Of a stretch of 5,304 nt of DNA, positions 1-5,242 are shown piece by piece. The DNA is taken from positions 1 to 5,304 of the forward strand of contig JAUXCK010000234.1 of assembly GCA_030618925.1 (NCBI GenBank), read 5' to 3'. The position numbers were made by a program, and so were the translations under genes. The notes under the pieces were generated by a model, which saw only the letters and a program-made list of their open reading frames with translations, had not been told where the DNA came from and ran no database searches. Source of the DNA: Desulfobacteraceae bacterium. Lineage in GTDB: Bacteria; Desulfobacterota; Desulfobacteria; Desulfobacterales; SURF-7. The number at the start of each line of letters is the position of its first letter. Position 1 is the first letter of the stretch.

Positions 1-693
1 GGGTGAGGCCAGAAAGACGGCAACCGGAGCAACGTCTTCCGGTGTTCCGGGTCGCCCCATGGGAATTTGGTCAATGATGGCTGACCAGACTTTTTCCGTC
101 AGAGGCTCGGTCATGTTTGTTTCGATAAATCCCGGCGCAATCGCATTGACGGTGATATGGCGCGATGCAAGCTCTTTGGCCGTTGCTTTTGTCAACCCGA
201 TGAGACCGGATTTTGAGGAGGCATAGTTTGCCTGCCCGGGATTGCCGGTGACGCCCACAATCGATGTGATGTTTATAATGCGCCCTTTGCGCTGTTTTAG
301 CATTGCTCTTGCGGCAATTTTTGTACAAATGAAGGCGCCTTTCAGGTTGGTGTTCATCACATCATCCCAGTCTGACACTTTCATGCGGACAACCAGCTGG
401 TCCCGGGAAATTCCAGCGTTATTGACAAGAACATCAATTCTTTTTGTTTCAGCCAGTATTTTTTTAAAGAAATCAATGACTTCCTCTTCAGAAGTAATAT
501 TTGCGCGCAGCCCGGTCGCCCGCCCGTTTTCACGGGCAGCAAGTTTTTCTGTTTCGTCGGCATCGGCTTTTGATGAAGAATAGTTAAAATACACGGTGGC
601 ACCCTGCCTGCAGAATGCAAGGCAGATTGCACGCCCGATACCTCTGGAACCACCTGTTACAACCACTATATATGGATCAACATCTGAATTCAT
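1..693 (-). CDS. fabG: 3-oxoacyl-[acyl-carrier-protein] reductase FabG, 3' end cut by window edge
   Basis: Reading the minus strand from the ATG at 693 gives 231 codons open to base 1; the family is usually about 245-250 residues, so only the last 15 or so are missing. It is a classical short-chain dehydrogenase: the NADPH-binding glycine motif TGGSRGIG lies at residues 13-20, NNAG at 91-94, and the catalytic tetrad is N116, S144, Y157 and K161 (YASSK). The stretch NAIAPGFIETNMT (183-195) is typical of FabG. The enzyme reduces 3-oxoacyl-ACP to (R)-3-hydroxyacyl-ACP in the cytosolic type II fatty acid synthase. An in-frame TAA directly precedes the ATG, so translation cannot start upstream. 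The Shine-Dalgarno is weak: only GGTG is seen near the start. It lies downstream of rpmF on the same strand with a 126-nt gap. Related acetoacetyl-CoA reductases (PhaB) are similar, but the rpmF neighbour favours FabG. Confidence 0.95.
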   Translation of the reverse strand, partial: MNSDVDPYIVVVTGGSRGIGRAICLAFCRQGATVYFNYSSSKADADETEKLAARENGRATGLRANITSEEEVIDFFKKILAETKRIDVLVNNAGISRDQLVVRMKVSDWDDVMNTNLKGAFICTKIAARAMLKQRKGRIINITSIVGVTGNPGQANYASSKSGLIGLTKATAKELASRHITVNAIAPGFIETNMTEPLTEKVWSAIIDQIPMGRPGTPEDVAPVAVFLASP

Positions 694-768
694 TTATCGC
701 ACCAAAAAAGGTCCACTGAAGTGTGCCACTATGGAGGCCCTATTATTTTTCACAGGCGTTCTAAGGTT

Positions 769-795
769 ATCATAAATTCGCAGCTGTTGTGTCAA
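769..795 (-). promoter_or_regulatory. Candidate sigma70-type promoter for fabG
   Basis: On the minus strand, a perfect TTGACA -35 (795-790) is followed after 15 nt by TATGAT (774-769), a 5/6 match to the -10 consensus. The spacer is shorter than the ideal 17, so strength is uncertain. A start near 762 would leave a leader of about 70 nt before the fabG ATG. It sits in the 126-nt gap between rpmF and fabG and would allow fabG to be expressed apart from rpmF. I see no convincing rpmF terminator in the same gap, so readthrough from rpmF remains possible. Confidence 0.42.
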
Positions 796-819
796 CTTTC
801 CACAAGGTTTGTGATGGTT

Positions 820-1002
820 TTAGTCTTCGTTGCCATCAATAACAGATCGCCCCTTGTATTCCCCGCAGCTCGGGCAGGCATGATGCGGGAGCTTGGCTTC
901 CTGACATTGAGGGCAGATCGAAAGGGTCGGTGCTGCGGTTTTTTGATGGGTCCTGCGTTTGTTACGTTTTGATTTTGATGTTTTTCGCTTGGGTACCGGC
1001 AT
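820..1002 (-). CDS. rpmF: 50S ribosomal protein L32
   Basis: The 60-codon ORF encodes a very basic N-terminus starting MPVPKRKTSKSKRNKRR, which is the L32 signature, followed by a zinc ribbon made of C30-x2-C33 and C43-x2-C46. All four cysteines are present, so this is the zinc-binding form rather than the cysteine-free paralogue. L32 is a component of the large ribosomal subunit near the peptidyl transferase region. The length is normal for the family (about 55-65 residues). The start is well supported: AGGAG at 1014-1010 lies 7 nt before the ATG. It is divergent from gltX and upstream of fabG on the same strand. In many bacteria rpmF is followed by plsX, fabH, fabD and fabG; here the first three are absent between the two genes. 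Confidence 0.97.
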   Translation of the reverse strand: MPVPKRKTSKSKRNKRRTHQKTAAPTLSICPQCQEAKLPHHACPSCGEYKGRSVIDGNED

Positions 1003-1070
1003 TGCGAATCTCCTAACTATATAAATTTATTAAAAAACTAAAACATATTGTTTTTTACAGAATTTGTTTA

Positions 1071-1097
1071 ATTAAATGAAATTTGCTGAAATGTCAA
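1071..1097 (-). promoter_or_regulatory. Candidate rpmF promoter with A-rich upstream element
   Basis: On the minus strand, TTGACA (1097-1092, 6/6) is followed after 15 nt by TTTAAT (1076-1071, 5/6). The region just upstream of the -35, about 1098-1130, is A-rich on this strand with several A runs, which resembles an UP element as often found at ribosomal genes. A start near 1064 would give a leader of about 60 nt. The leader is AT-rich and contains a 7-bp A/T stem (1032-1038 with 1050-1056) of doubtful meaning. Hexamers and spacing are seen directly; promoter activity is inferred. Confidence 0.5.
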
Positions 1098-1147
1098 GAA
1101 TTTTCACTAAGTTTTTTTATTTTGTCTTATTGTGCTGCATTTAAGGA

Positions 1148-1153
1148 TATGAT
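1148..1153 (+). promoter_or_regulatory. Possible -10 element of the gltX promoter
   Basis: TATGAT matches the -10 consensus in 5 of 6 positions and lies about 60 nt upstream of the gltX ATG, in the divergent rpmF-gltX intergenic region. No good -35 is found at 16-18 nt; the nearest TTGTCT (1122-1127) is 20 nt away. gltX must start its transcript in this region because the gene upstream is divergent, but the exact site is uncertain. Confidence 0.3.
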
Positions 1154-1212
1154 ATTGGAGTGGGTCGCGTAACGCATTACAGGTTTAAGTTAATTCTAAA
1201 AGGATAATCAAT

Positions 1213-2625
1213 ATGGAAAAGATTGTAACACGGTTCCCACCCAGTCCCACCGGAAATCTGCATGTGGGGGGTGCCCGGACAGCACTTTTTAACTGGCTGT
1301 ATGCGCGCCATATGAAGGGACGGTTTGTCCTCAGAATAGAAGATACAGACACGGAACGCTCCACCCAGGCCTCTGTGGATGCTATTTTTAATGCCCTTGA
1401 ATGGCTGGAGATTGACTGGGATGATGGACCGTTTTTCCAGTCCCGGCGAATGGATATCTACAGGGAATATATTCAAAAGCTTGTGGACTCGGGGCATGCA
1501 TATTACTGCACGTGTTCGCCTGAAAAAATCGAGGCCATGCGAAAGCAGGCATTGGCTACCGGCGGGAAACCGAAATATGATGGCACATGCCGGGAAAAAG
1601 GGCTCCCCAATACAGAGGATGCAGTGATTCGTTTTAAATCCCCTTTATCCGGAACGATAGTTCTCAAGGATGTGATTAAAAAAAACATTGTTTTCGACAA
1701 TTCAGAACTGGACGATTTTATCATTCAGCGGAGCAACGGCACCCCTACCTATAATCTGGCCGTGGTGGTCGATGACATGACCATGGGGATCAATACGGTG
1801 TTGAGGGGCGATGACCATGTGAACAATACCCCGAAACAAATTCTGCTGTACCAGGCTTATGACGCGCCCTTACCTGTTTTCGGTCATTTGCCGATGGTTT
1901 TAGGAGATGACCGGACACGCCTCAGCAAACGCCACGGGGCCAGGTCTGTTGTGGAGTACAGGGATATGGGGTATCTCCCGGATGCGCTCCTGAATTACCT
2001 GGTTCGCCTGGGCTGGTCCTTTGGTGACCAGGAATTTTTTACGCGTGAGGAGCTGATTGAAAAATTCACACTAAAAAATGTCGGCCATGCGGCAGGGATA
2101 TTTGACCCGGCAAAACTGCAGGCCCTTAATGCAGATCATATTAAGGCAGCACCGCCTGAAAGGCTTACCAGGTACTTGATACCTGTGTTGAAAGAGTGTG
2201 GACAAGAAGTACAGGAGGGGCAGTATCTGGAAAAGGTGATTCAGACCCTTGGCACAAGAAGTAAAACCCTGTTGGAAATGGCTGAGGGGGCTCGATTTTA
2301 TTACCAGGCCCCGGTGTCCTATGATGAAAAGGCGGCAAAAAAGTTCTTTAAGGCCGTCTCGCTCGAGCCCCTTATCCAGCTGATTAAACAGCTTGAAATT
2401 CTGGATGAATTTAATGAAAAACAGCTTGAGGATGCGTTCAAACATGTCATGGAGACCACAGGCCTCAAGCTGGGTAAAATCGCGCAGCCGGTTCGGTTGG
2501 CTTTGACCGGCAAAACCGTCAGCCCGGGCATCTTTGAAATCATCGATGTGCTTGGAAAGGAGCAGGTGATTTCAAGACTGAAAAAGGCGGTTCAATTTAT
2601 TGAATCAAAGGAAAACAGTGAATAG
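1213..2625 (+). CDS. gltX: Glutamyl-tRNA synthetase (glutamate--tRNA ligase)
   Basis: The 470-residue protein has the normal length of a bacterial class I GluRS, which joins glutamate to tRNA in the cytosol using ATP. The catalytic domain begins at once with RFPPSPTGNLHVGGARTAL (residues 7-25), which holds the HIGH-type motif HVGG. RIEDTDTERS (41-50) contributes to amino acid binding, DHVNNTPKQ (201-209) is a conserved block, and the KMSKS-type loop is RLSKR (236-240). The remainder (about 320-470) is the helical anticodon-binding region. C99, C101 and C126 match three ligands of the zinc site known in E. coli GluRS; the fourth position, His there, is E128 here. The start is supported by AGGA (1201-1204) 8 nt upstream. 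It is divergent from rpmF, and a tRNA-Gln gene follows 97 nt downstream. Whether it is discriminating or non-discriminating cannot be read with certainty. Confidence 0.98.
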   Translation: MEKIVTRFPPSPTGNLHVGGARTALFNWLYARHMKGRFVLRIEDTDTERSTQASVDAIFNALEWLEIDWDDGPFFQSRRMDIYREYIQKLVDSGHAYYCTCSPEKIEAMRKQALATGGKPKYDGTCREKGLPNTEDAVIRFKSPLSGTIVLKDVIKKNIVFDNSELDDFIIQRSNGTPTYNLAVVVDDMTMGINTVLRGDDHVNNTPKQILLYQAYDAPLPVFGHLPMVLGDDRTRLSKRHGARSVVEYRDMGYLPDALLNYLVRLGWSFGDQEFFTREELIEKFTLKNVGHAAGIFDPAKLQALNADHIKAAPPERLTRYLIPVLKECGQEVQEGQYLEKVIQTLGTRSKTLLEMAEGARFYYQAPVSYDEKAAKKFFKAVSLEPLIQLIKQLEILDEFNEKQLEDAFKHVMETTGLKLGKIAQPVRLALTGKTVSPGIFEIIDVLGKEQVISRLKKAVQFIESKENSE

Positions 2626-2631
2626 GAGGTG
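2624..2631 (+). promoter_or_regulatory. Orphan consensus Shine-Dalgarno overlapping the gltX stop
   Basis: AGGAGGTG is a full-length match to the anti-SD end of 16S rRNA and overlaps the gltX TAG stop. No convincing gene follows. A TTG at 2634 opens an ORF that runs through the tRNA, and the ATG at 2651 encodes only 10 residues and lies about 20 nt from the SD. It may be chance, a relic of a lost downstream gene, or the signal for a very short ORF. Confidence 0.3.
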
Positions 2632-2679
2632 GGTTGTCCGGCGCGAACGCATGGAGATGTTTTATATCATGGTTTTGTA

Positions 2680-2708
2680 TTGACGGATTTTATAATTTTT
2701 TGTATGAT
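2680..2708 (+). promoter_or_regulatory. Promoter of the tRNA-Gln gene
   Basis: TTGACG (2680-2685, 5/6) and TATGAT (2703-2708, 5/6) are separated by exactly 17 nt, the best sigma70 arrangement in the window. The expected start, about 2714-2716, is only 7-9 nt before the mature tRNA 5' end. This placement supports a dedicated tRNA promoter, although readthrough from gltX is also possible because no terminator separates them. Confidence 0.72.
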
Positions 2709-2722
2709 CCATATACTTTTTT

Positions 2723-2796
2723 TGGGGGATCGTCCAGCGGCAGGACTGCGGACTCTGACTCCGCCAACCAAGGTTCGAATCCTTGTCCCCCAACCA
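2723..2796 (+). tRNA. tRNA-Gln (anticodon CUG), CCA encoded
   Basis: A complete cloverleaf of 74 nt can be folded by hand. The 7-bp acceptor stem TGGGGGA (2723-2729) pairs with TCCCCCA (2786-2792). The D arm is GTCC/GGAC (2732-2735, 2743-2746). The anticodon stem is GCGGA/TCCGC (2748-2752, 2760-2764) with loop CTCTGAC, giving anticodon CTG (2755-2757), which reads CAG. The T arm is CAAGG/CCTTG around TTCGAAT (2774-2780). CCA (2794-2796) is encoded. The U1-A72 first pair is typical of bacterial tRNA-Gln. The discriminator is A2793 rather than the G73 of E. coli tRNA-Gln. It follows gltX on the same strand and is closed by a terminator 9 nt later. Confidence 0.97.
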
Positions 2797-2805
2797 AATA
2801 AAATC

Positions 2806-2848
2806 AGAGGGTTAAACAATTCAAAATAGTTTAACCCTCTTTTTATTT
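2806..2848. terminator. Intrinsic terminator after tRNA-Gln, probably bidirectional
   Basis: A perfect 12-bp stem, AGAGGGTTAAAC (2806-2817) with GTTTAACCCTCT (2829-2840), encloses an 11-nt loop and is followed on the plus strand by TTTTATTT. On the minus strand the same stem is followed by GATTTTATTT, so it can also stop transcripts of the convergent sulfatase-DUF4382 unit. It lies between two convergent transcription units, which fits this double role. Confidence 0.9.
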
Positions 2849-2868
2849 GTGCGCCCGGCTTGGCGCAC
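2849..2868. other. Second GC-rich hairpin in the convergent intergenic region
   Basis: GTGCGCC (2849-2855) pairs perfectly with GGCGCAC (2862-2868) around a 6-nt loop. On the minus strand it directly precedes an A-rich stretch and the larger terminator. It lacks its own T-run, so it may be an accessory stem that slows polymerase or protects the mRNA 3' end. The rest of 2869-2937 shows nothing I can identify. Confidence 0.45.
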
Positions 2869-2937
2869 TCACTTGGAGATGCGAGCCCTCCTCCTGCCCG
2901 ATTGAGATGATCCTTCAGAGGCAACAGCACCCTAAGG

Positions 2938-3552
2938 TTATTGAGCTGGTTGAGGTTCCTGTTCATCAGGTTCCTCACTTATGACTTTGTCCTTAATTTT
3001 GATGGTGGGCTTCAAGTGATATGTCCCATCTCCCTCTTCCACAACTGATTTGTCTGCATCAAAATCTATTTCAATTGTTGTGACCAGCCCTCCTCGGATA
3101 ATAAACGGATGGGTGAACTTTAAGCCAGATGTTGCTCCGCTCGGCACGATTAATTCATGCGTTTCTTCGTTAGTGAGTACAACATTTGCTTTAGATATTT
3201 TAAGACGAATCTGAGTGTATTTGCCCACATCGAGCAAGTCCCAGGCAAAAAGTGACCAGTTCGGCGACTGCAGGTCCAGAAGGTTATAGGTCTTTTCTTC
3301 ATCACTGATAACTATCCAGTTGGAGTCGCCTTCCCCAGCGCCCTCCGGGTCTTCTGGATTTTCAGGCGCTTCAATATTTCCAGCCCGATGTACAGATATT
3401 TCAGTAAATGTTACATTGACTGCCTCGTAAGGACCGGGATCATCAGTAAGATGGAGAGCGATCATCCCTTGACCAAATAAGAAACACCCGCCCAAAAAAA
3501 CGGACATGATGAATAATAGACCGGCACTGATCAATAAAAGCTTTGATTTCAT
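2938..3552 (-). CDS. DUF4382 domain-containing lipoprotein
   Basis: The 204-residue protein starts with a hydrophobic signal peptide (about residues 4-22) ending in a lipobox, L20-G21-G22-C23, so a lipid-anchored envelope protein is predicted. The mature part fits the DUF4382 pattern (PF14321): HLTDDPGPYEAVNVTFTEI (34-52), a dLL-type block YNLLDLQSPNWSLFA (89-103), the segment GKYTQIRLKI (110-119), VPSGATSGLKF (136-146), the EIDFDADKSVV block (161-171) and YHLKPTIKI near the end. The fold is expected to be a beta-sandwich; its function is unknown. An acidic, proline-rich insert (61-76) and an acidic tail rich in E, P and Q (193-204) are probably flexible. A strong GGAGG (3563-3559) lies 6 nt before the ATG. 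It follows the sulfatase by 25 nt on the same strand, so the two are very likely co-transcribed. Confidence 0.9.
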   Translation of the reverse strand: MKSKLLLISAGLLFIMSVFLGGCFLFGQGMIALHLTDDPGPYEAVNVTFTEISVHRAGNIEAPENPEDPEGAGEGDSNWIVISDEEKTYNLLDLQSPNWSLFAWDLLDVGKYTQIRLKISKANVVLTNEETHELIVPSGATSGLKFTHPFIIRGGLVTTIEIDFDADKSVVEEGDGTYHLKPTIKIKDKVISEEPDEQEPQPAQ

Positions 3553-3577
3553 TTTTGCCCTCCATTAGATGGAAAAT

Positions 3578-5098
3578 TTATCTCCTTAGAATTCCCGGCC
3601 GATTATTATCCAGGTGTATTTCCCAAGTCGCTATGATTTGCTCAAGTTTGTCGGCTATCTCTGGTTGATTATCGATCAGGTTATAGCTTTCAGACGGATC
3701 TCTCTCCAGATCGAAGAGCAGTTGGGTTTTACCCAGTTTTCCGGAGGCGACTTTCGACCAGGTTTTATTGATCGGCATGGGATATTTGTATGTGTTGATT
3801 GCACGATAATACTTGTATTTACCAACGCGAACCCCCTCCAGTTCATCGTGGTGGTAAAAAAACAGGGCATCATGTGGCGGCATCTTCCGGTCTCCGTGAA
3901 ACAGACCGCTGATATCCTTTCCATCTATGATACGGTCATCTGGCATTTCGATACCGGCAATTAGCAGCAGGGTCGGAAACAGATCGGTGATCATAGTGGG
4001 TTCTTCACATACGCTGCCTTTGGTGATATGACCCGGCCATCTGGCTATCATGGGAATCCTGAATCCCCCTTCGAAACTCTGGCCCTTGCTGCCTCTGAGA
4101 TTGCCCGAACTTCCATAATGCCAGGGGCCATTGTCGCTGGTAAAGATGACCAATGTATTGTCACTCAGCCCGCTTTTTTCAATATGGTCAAGCACTTTTC
4201 CGGTAAAGTAGTCCAGCTCTTCGACCACATCACCGTAAAGACCGGCTTTGGATTTATGGCGAAACTCATCAGATGCAAAGAGCGGACGATGGGGAAATGT
4301 GTGGGCAAGGTAGAGAAAAAATGGTTTGTCCTTCGATTTTTCAATGAATTTTATCGACTCTTCGGCATAAAGACGACTAAATTTGGCCTGATCCTGCCCC
4401 TGGATATTTTTTTCCAGCAATTCTTTATTTCGGTAGAGAGGCAATGGCACCATGCCGTTGCTGTACGGAAGCCCGAAGAACTCTTCAAAACCATGATTGA
4501 GTGGATGGTATTGCGGCAATTCAGGAAAATCGCCCAGGTGCCATTTCCCGACCATTCCAGTTCGATATCCAGCCTGTTTCAACGCCTCTGCAATGGTTAG
4601 TTCACCGCTGGGAATGCCATCGATATCACTCTCTTTTCCCATGTCCGATACACCCATCAGCCCGAAGATATGGCCTAAGAGCTTGACGGCTTTTCGGCCA
4701 ATGGGCTGTTTCTCAGCCCAGAGTGGCCAGTCAAGACCCGCCCGCTGAGGATAGCGCCCTGTCAGGAGGCCAAAACGTGATGGGGAGCAGAGGGCATTGC
4801 AGGAGTAAAAATCTGTGAACCGCATTCCTTCCTCAGCCAGGCGATTAATGTTAGGCGTACGGATATAACGATTGCCGTAGCATCCAAGGTCACCATACCC
4901 CAGATCATCAGCATAGATGATGACGATATTCGGTTGGCGCTCCGACATGTCGACTCGTTGTTTCAGCACAACATCCGGAAGTTGGTTGATTTCTAATTCA
5001 GGTGTGTCGGAAAATGCATTATAGAGGATGACCCCTACAATCCACGCAACCGCGGCGGCTGCTGAAAGCTTAAGCAGATTTCTTATTGTCAGTTTCAT
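3578..5098 (-). CDS. Membrane-anchored type I (formylglycine-dependent) sulfatase
   Basis: The 506-residue protein is an arylsulfatase-A-like member of the alkaline phosphatase superfamily that hydrolyses sulfate esters. The signature C104-S-P-S-R108 marks the cysteine to be converted to formylglycine, and it continues into LLTGRYPQR (111-119). Metal and active-site residues are visible: D64 and D65 (YADDLGYGD), K185 and H187 (GKWHLGD), H266 (LAHTFPHRP), D322 and N323 (TSDNG) and K338 (LRGSKGQ). A hydrophobic segment at about 9-28 follows a basic N-terminus and has no clear cleavage site, so an uncleaved anchor with a periplasmic catalytic domain is likely. An in-frame TAG 18 nt upstream rules out a much longer N-terminus; the ribosome site is weak. 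The C-terminal subdomain includes EGVRVGKYKYYRA (421-433). The natural substrate cannot be deduced. No formylglycine-generating enzyme or anaerobic maturase is in the window. It leads a probable two-gene operon with the DUF4382 lipoprotein. Confidence 0.96.
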   Translation of the reverse strand: MKLTIRNLLKLSAAAAVAWIVGVILYNAFSDTPELEINQLPDVVLKQRVDMSERQPNIVIIYADDLGYGDLGCYGNRYIRTPNINRLAEEGMRFTDFYSCNALCSPSRFGLLTGRYPQRAGLDWPLWAEKQPIGRKAVKLLGHIFGLMGVSDMGKESDIDGIPSGELTIAEALKQAGYRTGMVGKWHLGDFPELPQYHPLNHGFEEFFGLPYSNGMVPLPLYRNKELLEKNIQGQDQAKFSRLYAEESIKFIEKSKDKPFFLYLAHTFPHRPLFASDEFRHKSKAGLYGDVVEELDYFTGKVLDHIEKSGLSDNTLVIFTSDNGPWHYGSSGNLRGSKGQSFEGGFRIPMIARWPGHITKGSVCEEPTMITDLFPTLLLIAGIEMPDDRIIDGKDISGLFHGDRKMPPHDALFFYHHDELEGVRVGKYKYYRAINTYKYPMPINKTWSKVASGKLGKTQLLFDLERDPSESYNLIDNQPEIADKLEQIIATWEIHLDNNRPGILRR

Positions 5099-5119
5099 GG
5101 TTTTCTTTGTTCTGAGCTA

Positions 5120-5133
5120 TTTTCAGTTGAAAA
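5120..5133. promoter_or_regulatory. Short palindrome upstream of the sulfatase start
   Basis: TTTTCA (5120-5125) and TGAAAA (5128-5133) form a 6-bp inverted repeat with a 2-nt centre, about 21 nt before the sulfatase ATG. It could be a small operator, but such A/T palindromes occur by chance, and no regulator gene is nearby to support it. Confidence 0.18.
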
Positions 5134-5151
5134 AATTGCCCGATATTTTTT

Positions 5152-5179
5152 TTGCGATTACAATCACTTGGCGTATAAT
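5152..5179 (+). promoter_or_regulatory. Candidate rightward promoter upstream of the sulfatase
   Basis: A perfect TATAAT (5174-5179) is preceded, after a 16-nt spacer, by TTGCGA (5152-5157, 4/6). It would start transcription near 5186, directed toward the right edge and away from the sulfatase. The target lies beyond the window or is the short ORF at 5236-5304. Confidence 0.4.
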
Positions 5180-5213
5180 GTTTCATTCATAGTCAGAAGC
5201 GGCGAATACCGAC

Positions 5214-5242
5214 AGATTACAAAGGGAAAAGCGGCATGTCAA
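5214..5242 (-). promoter_or_regulatory. Candidate promoter of the sulfatase-DUF4382 unit
   Basis: On the minus strand a perfect TTGACA (5242-5237) is followed after 17 nt by TAATCT (5219-5214). The -10 is weak (3/6), but the spacing is ideal. A start near 5207 would give a leader of about 110 nt before the sulfatase ATG. It faces the rightward TATAAT promoter, so the two would interfere if both were active. Confidence 0.4.

Noticed and set aside
242..583. Plus-strand ORF of 113 codons inside fabG
   Set aside because: It is antisense to the FabG Rossmann-fold coding region, with no family signature of its own.
694..819. Riboswitch or small RNA between rpmF and fabG
   Set aside because: Only a short direct repeat (CCACT twice) and a 4-bp inverted repeat were found; no recognisable structured leader or terminator is present.
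721..972. Plus-strand ORF of 83 codons opposite rpmF
   Set aside because: It is antisense to rpmF, whose identity is certain, and resembles no known protein.
2774..2796. tRNA-Gln 3' end as an attachment site of an integrated element
   Set aside because: No integrase gene and no second copy of the tRNA 3' end were found in the window, and the tRNA is followed directly by an ordinary terminator.
2629..2829. Plus-strand GTG ORF of 66 codons after gltX
   Set aside because: The start codon lies inside the Shine-Dalgarno sequence itself, and the ORF reads through the tRNA promoter, the tRNA and into the terminator.
2667..2978. Minus-strand ORF of 103 codons across the tRNA-Gln gene
   Set aside because: Its middle (GWGTRIRTLVGG and following) is the antisense translation of the tRNA, a well-known source of false ORFs, and the ORF also runs through the terminator and overlaps the end of the DUF4382 gene.
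4028..4600. Plus-strand ORF of 190 codons inside the sulfatase gene
   Set aside because: It is antisense to a conserved sulfatase coding region and has no recognisable motif or ribosome site; it is a shadow ORF.
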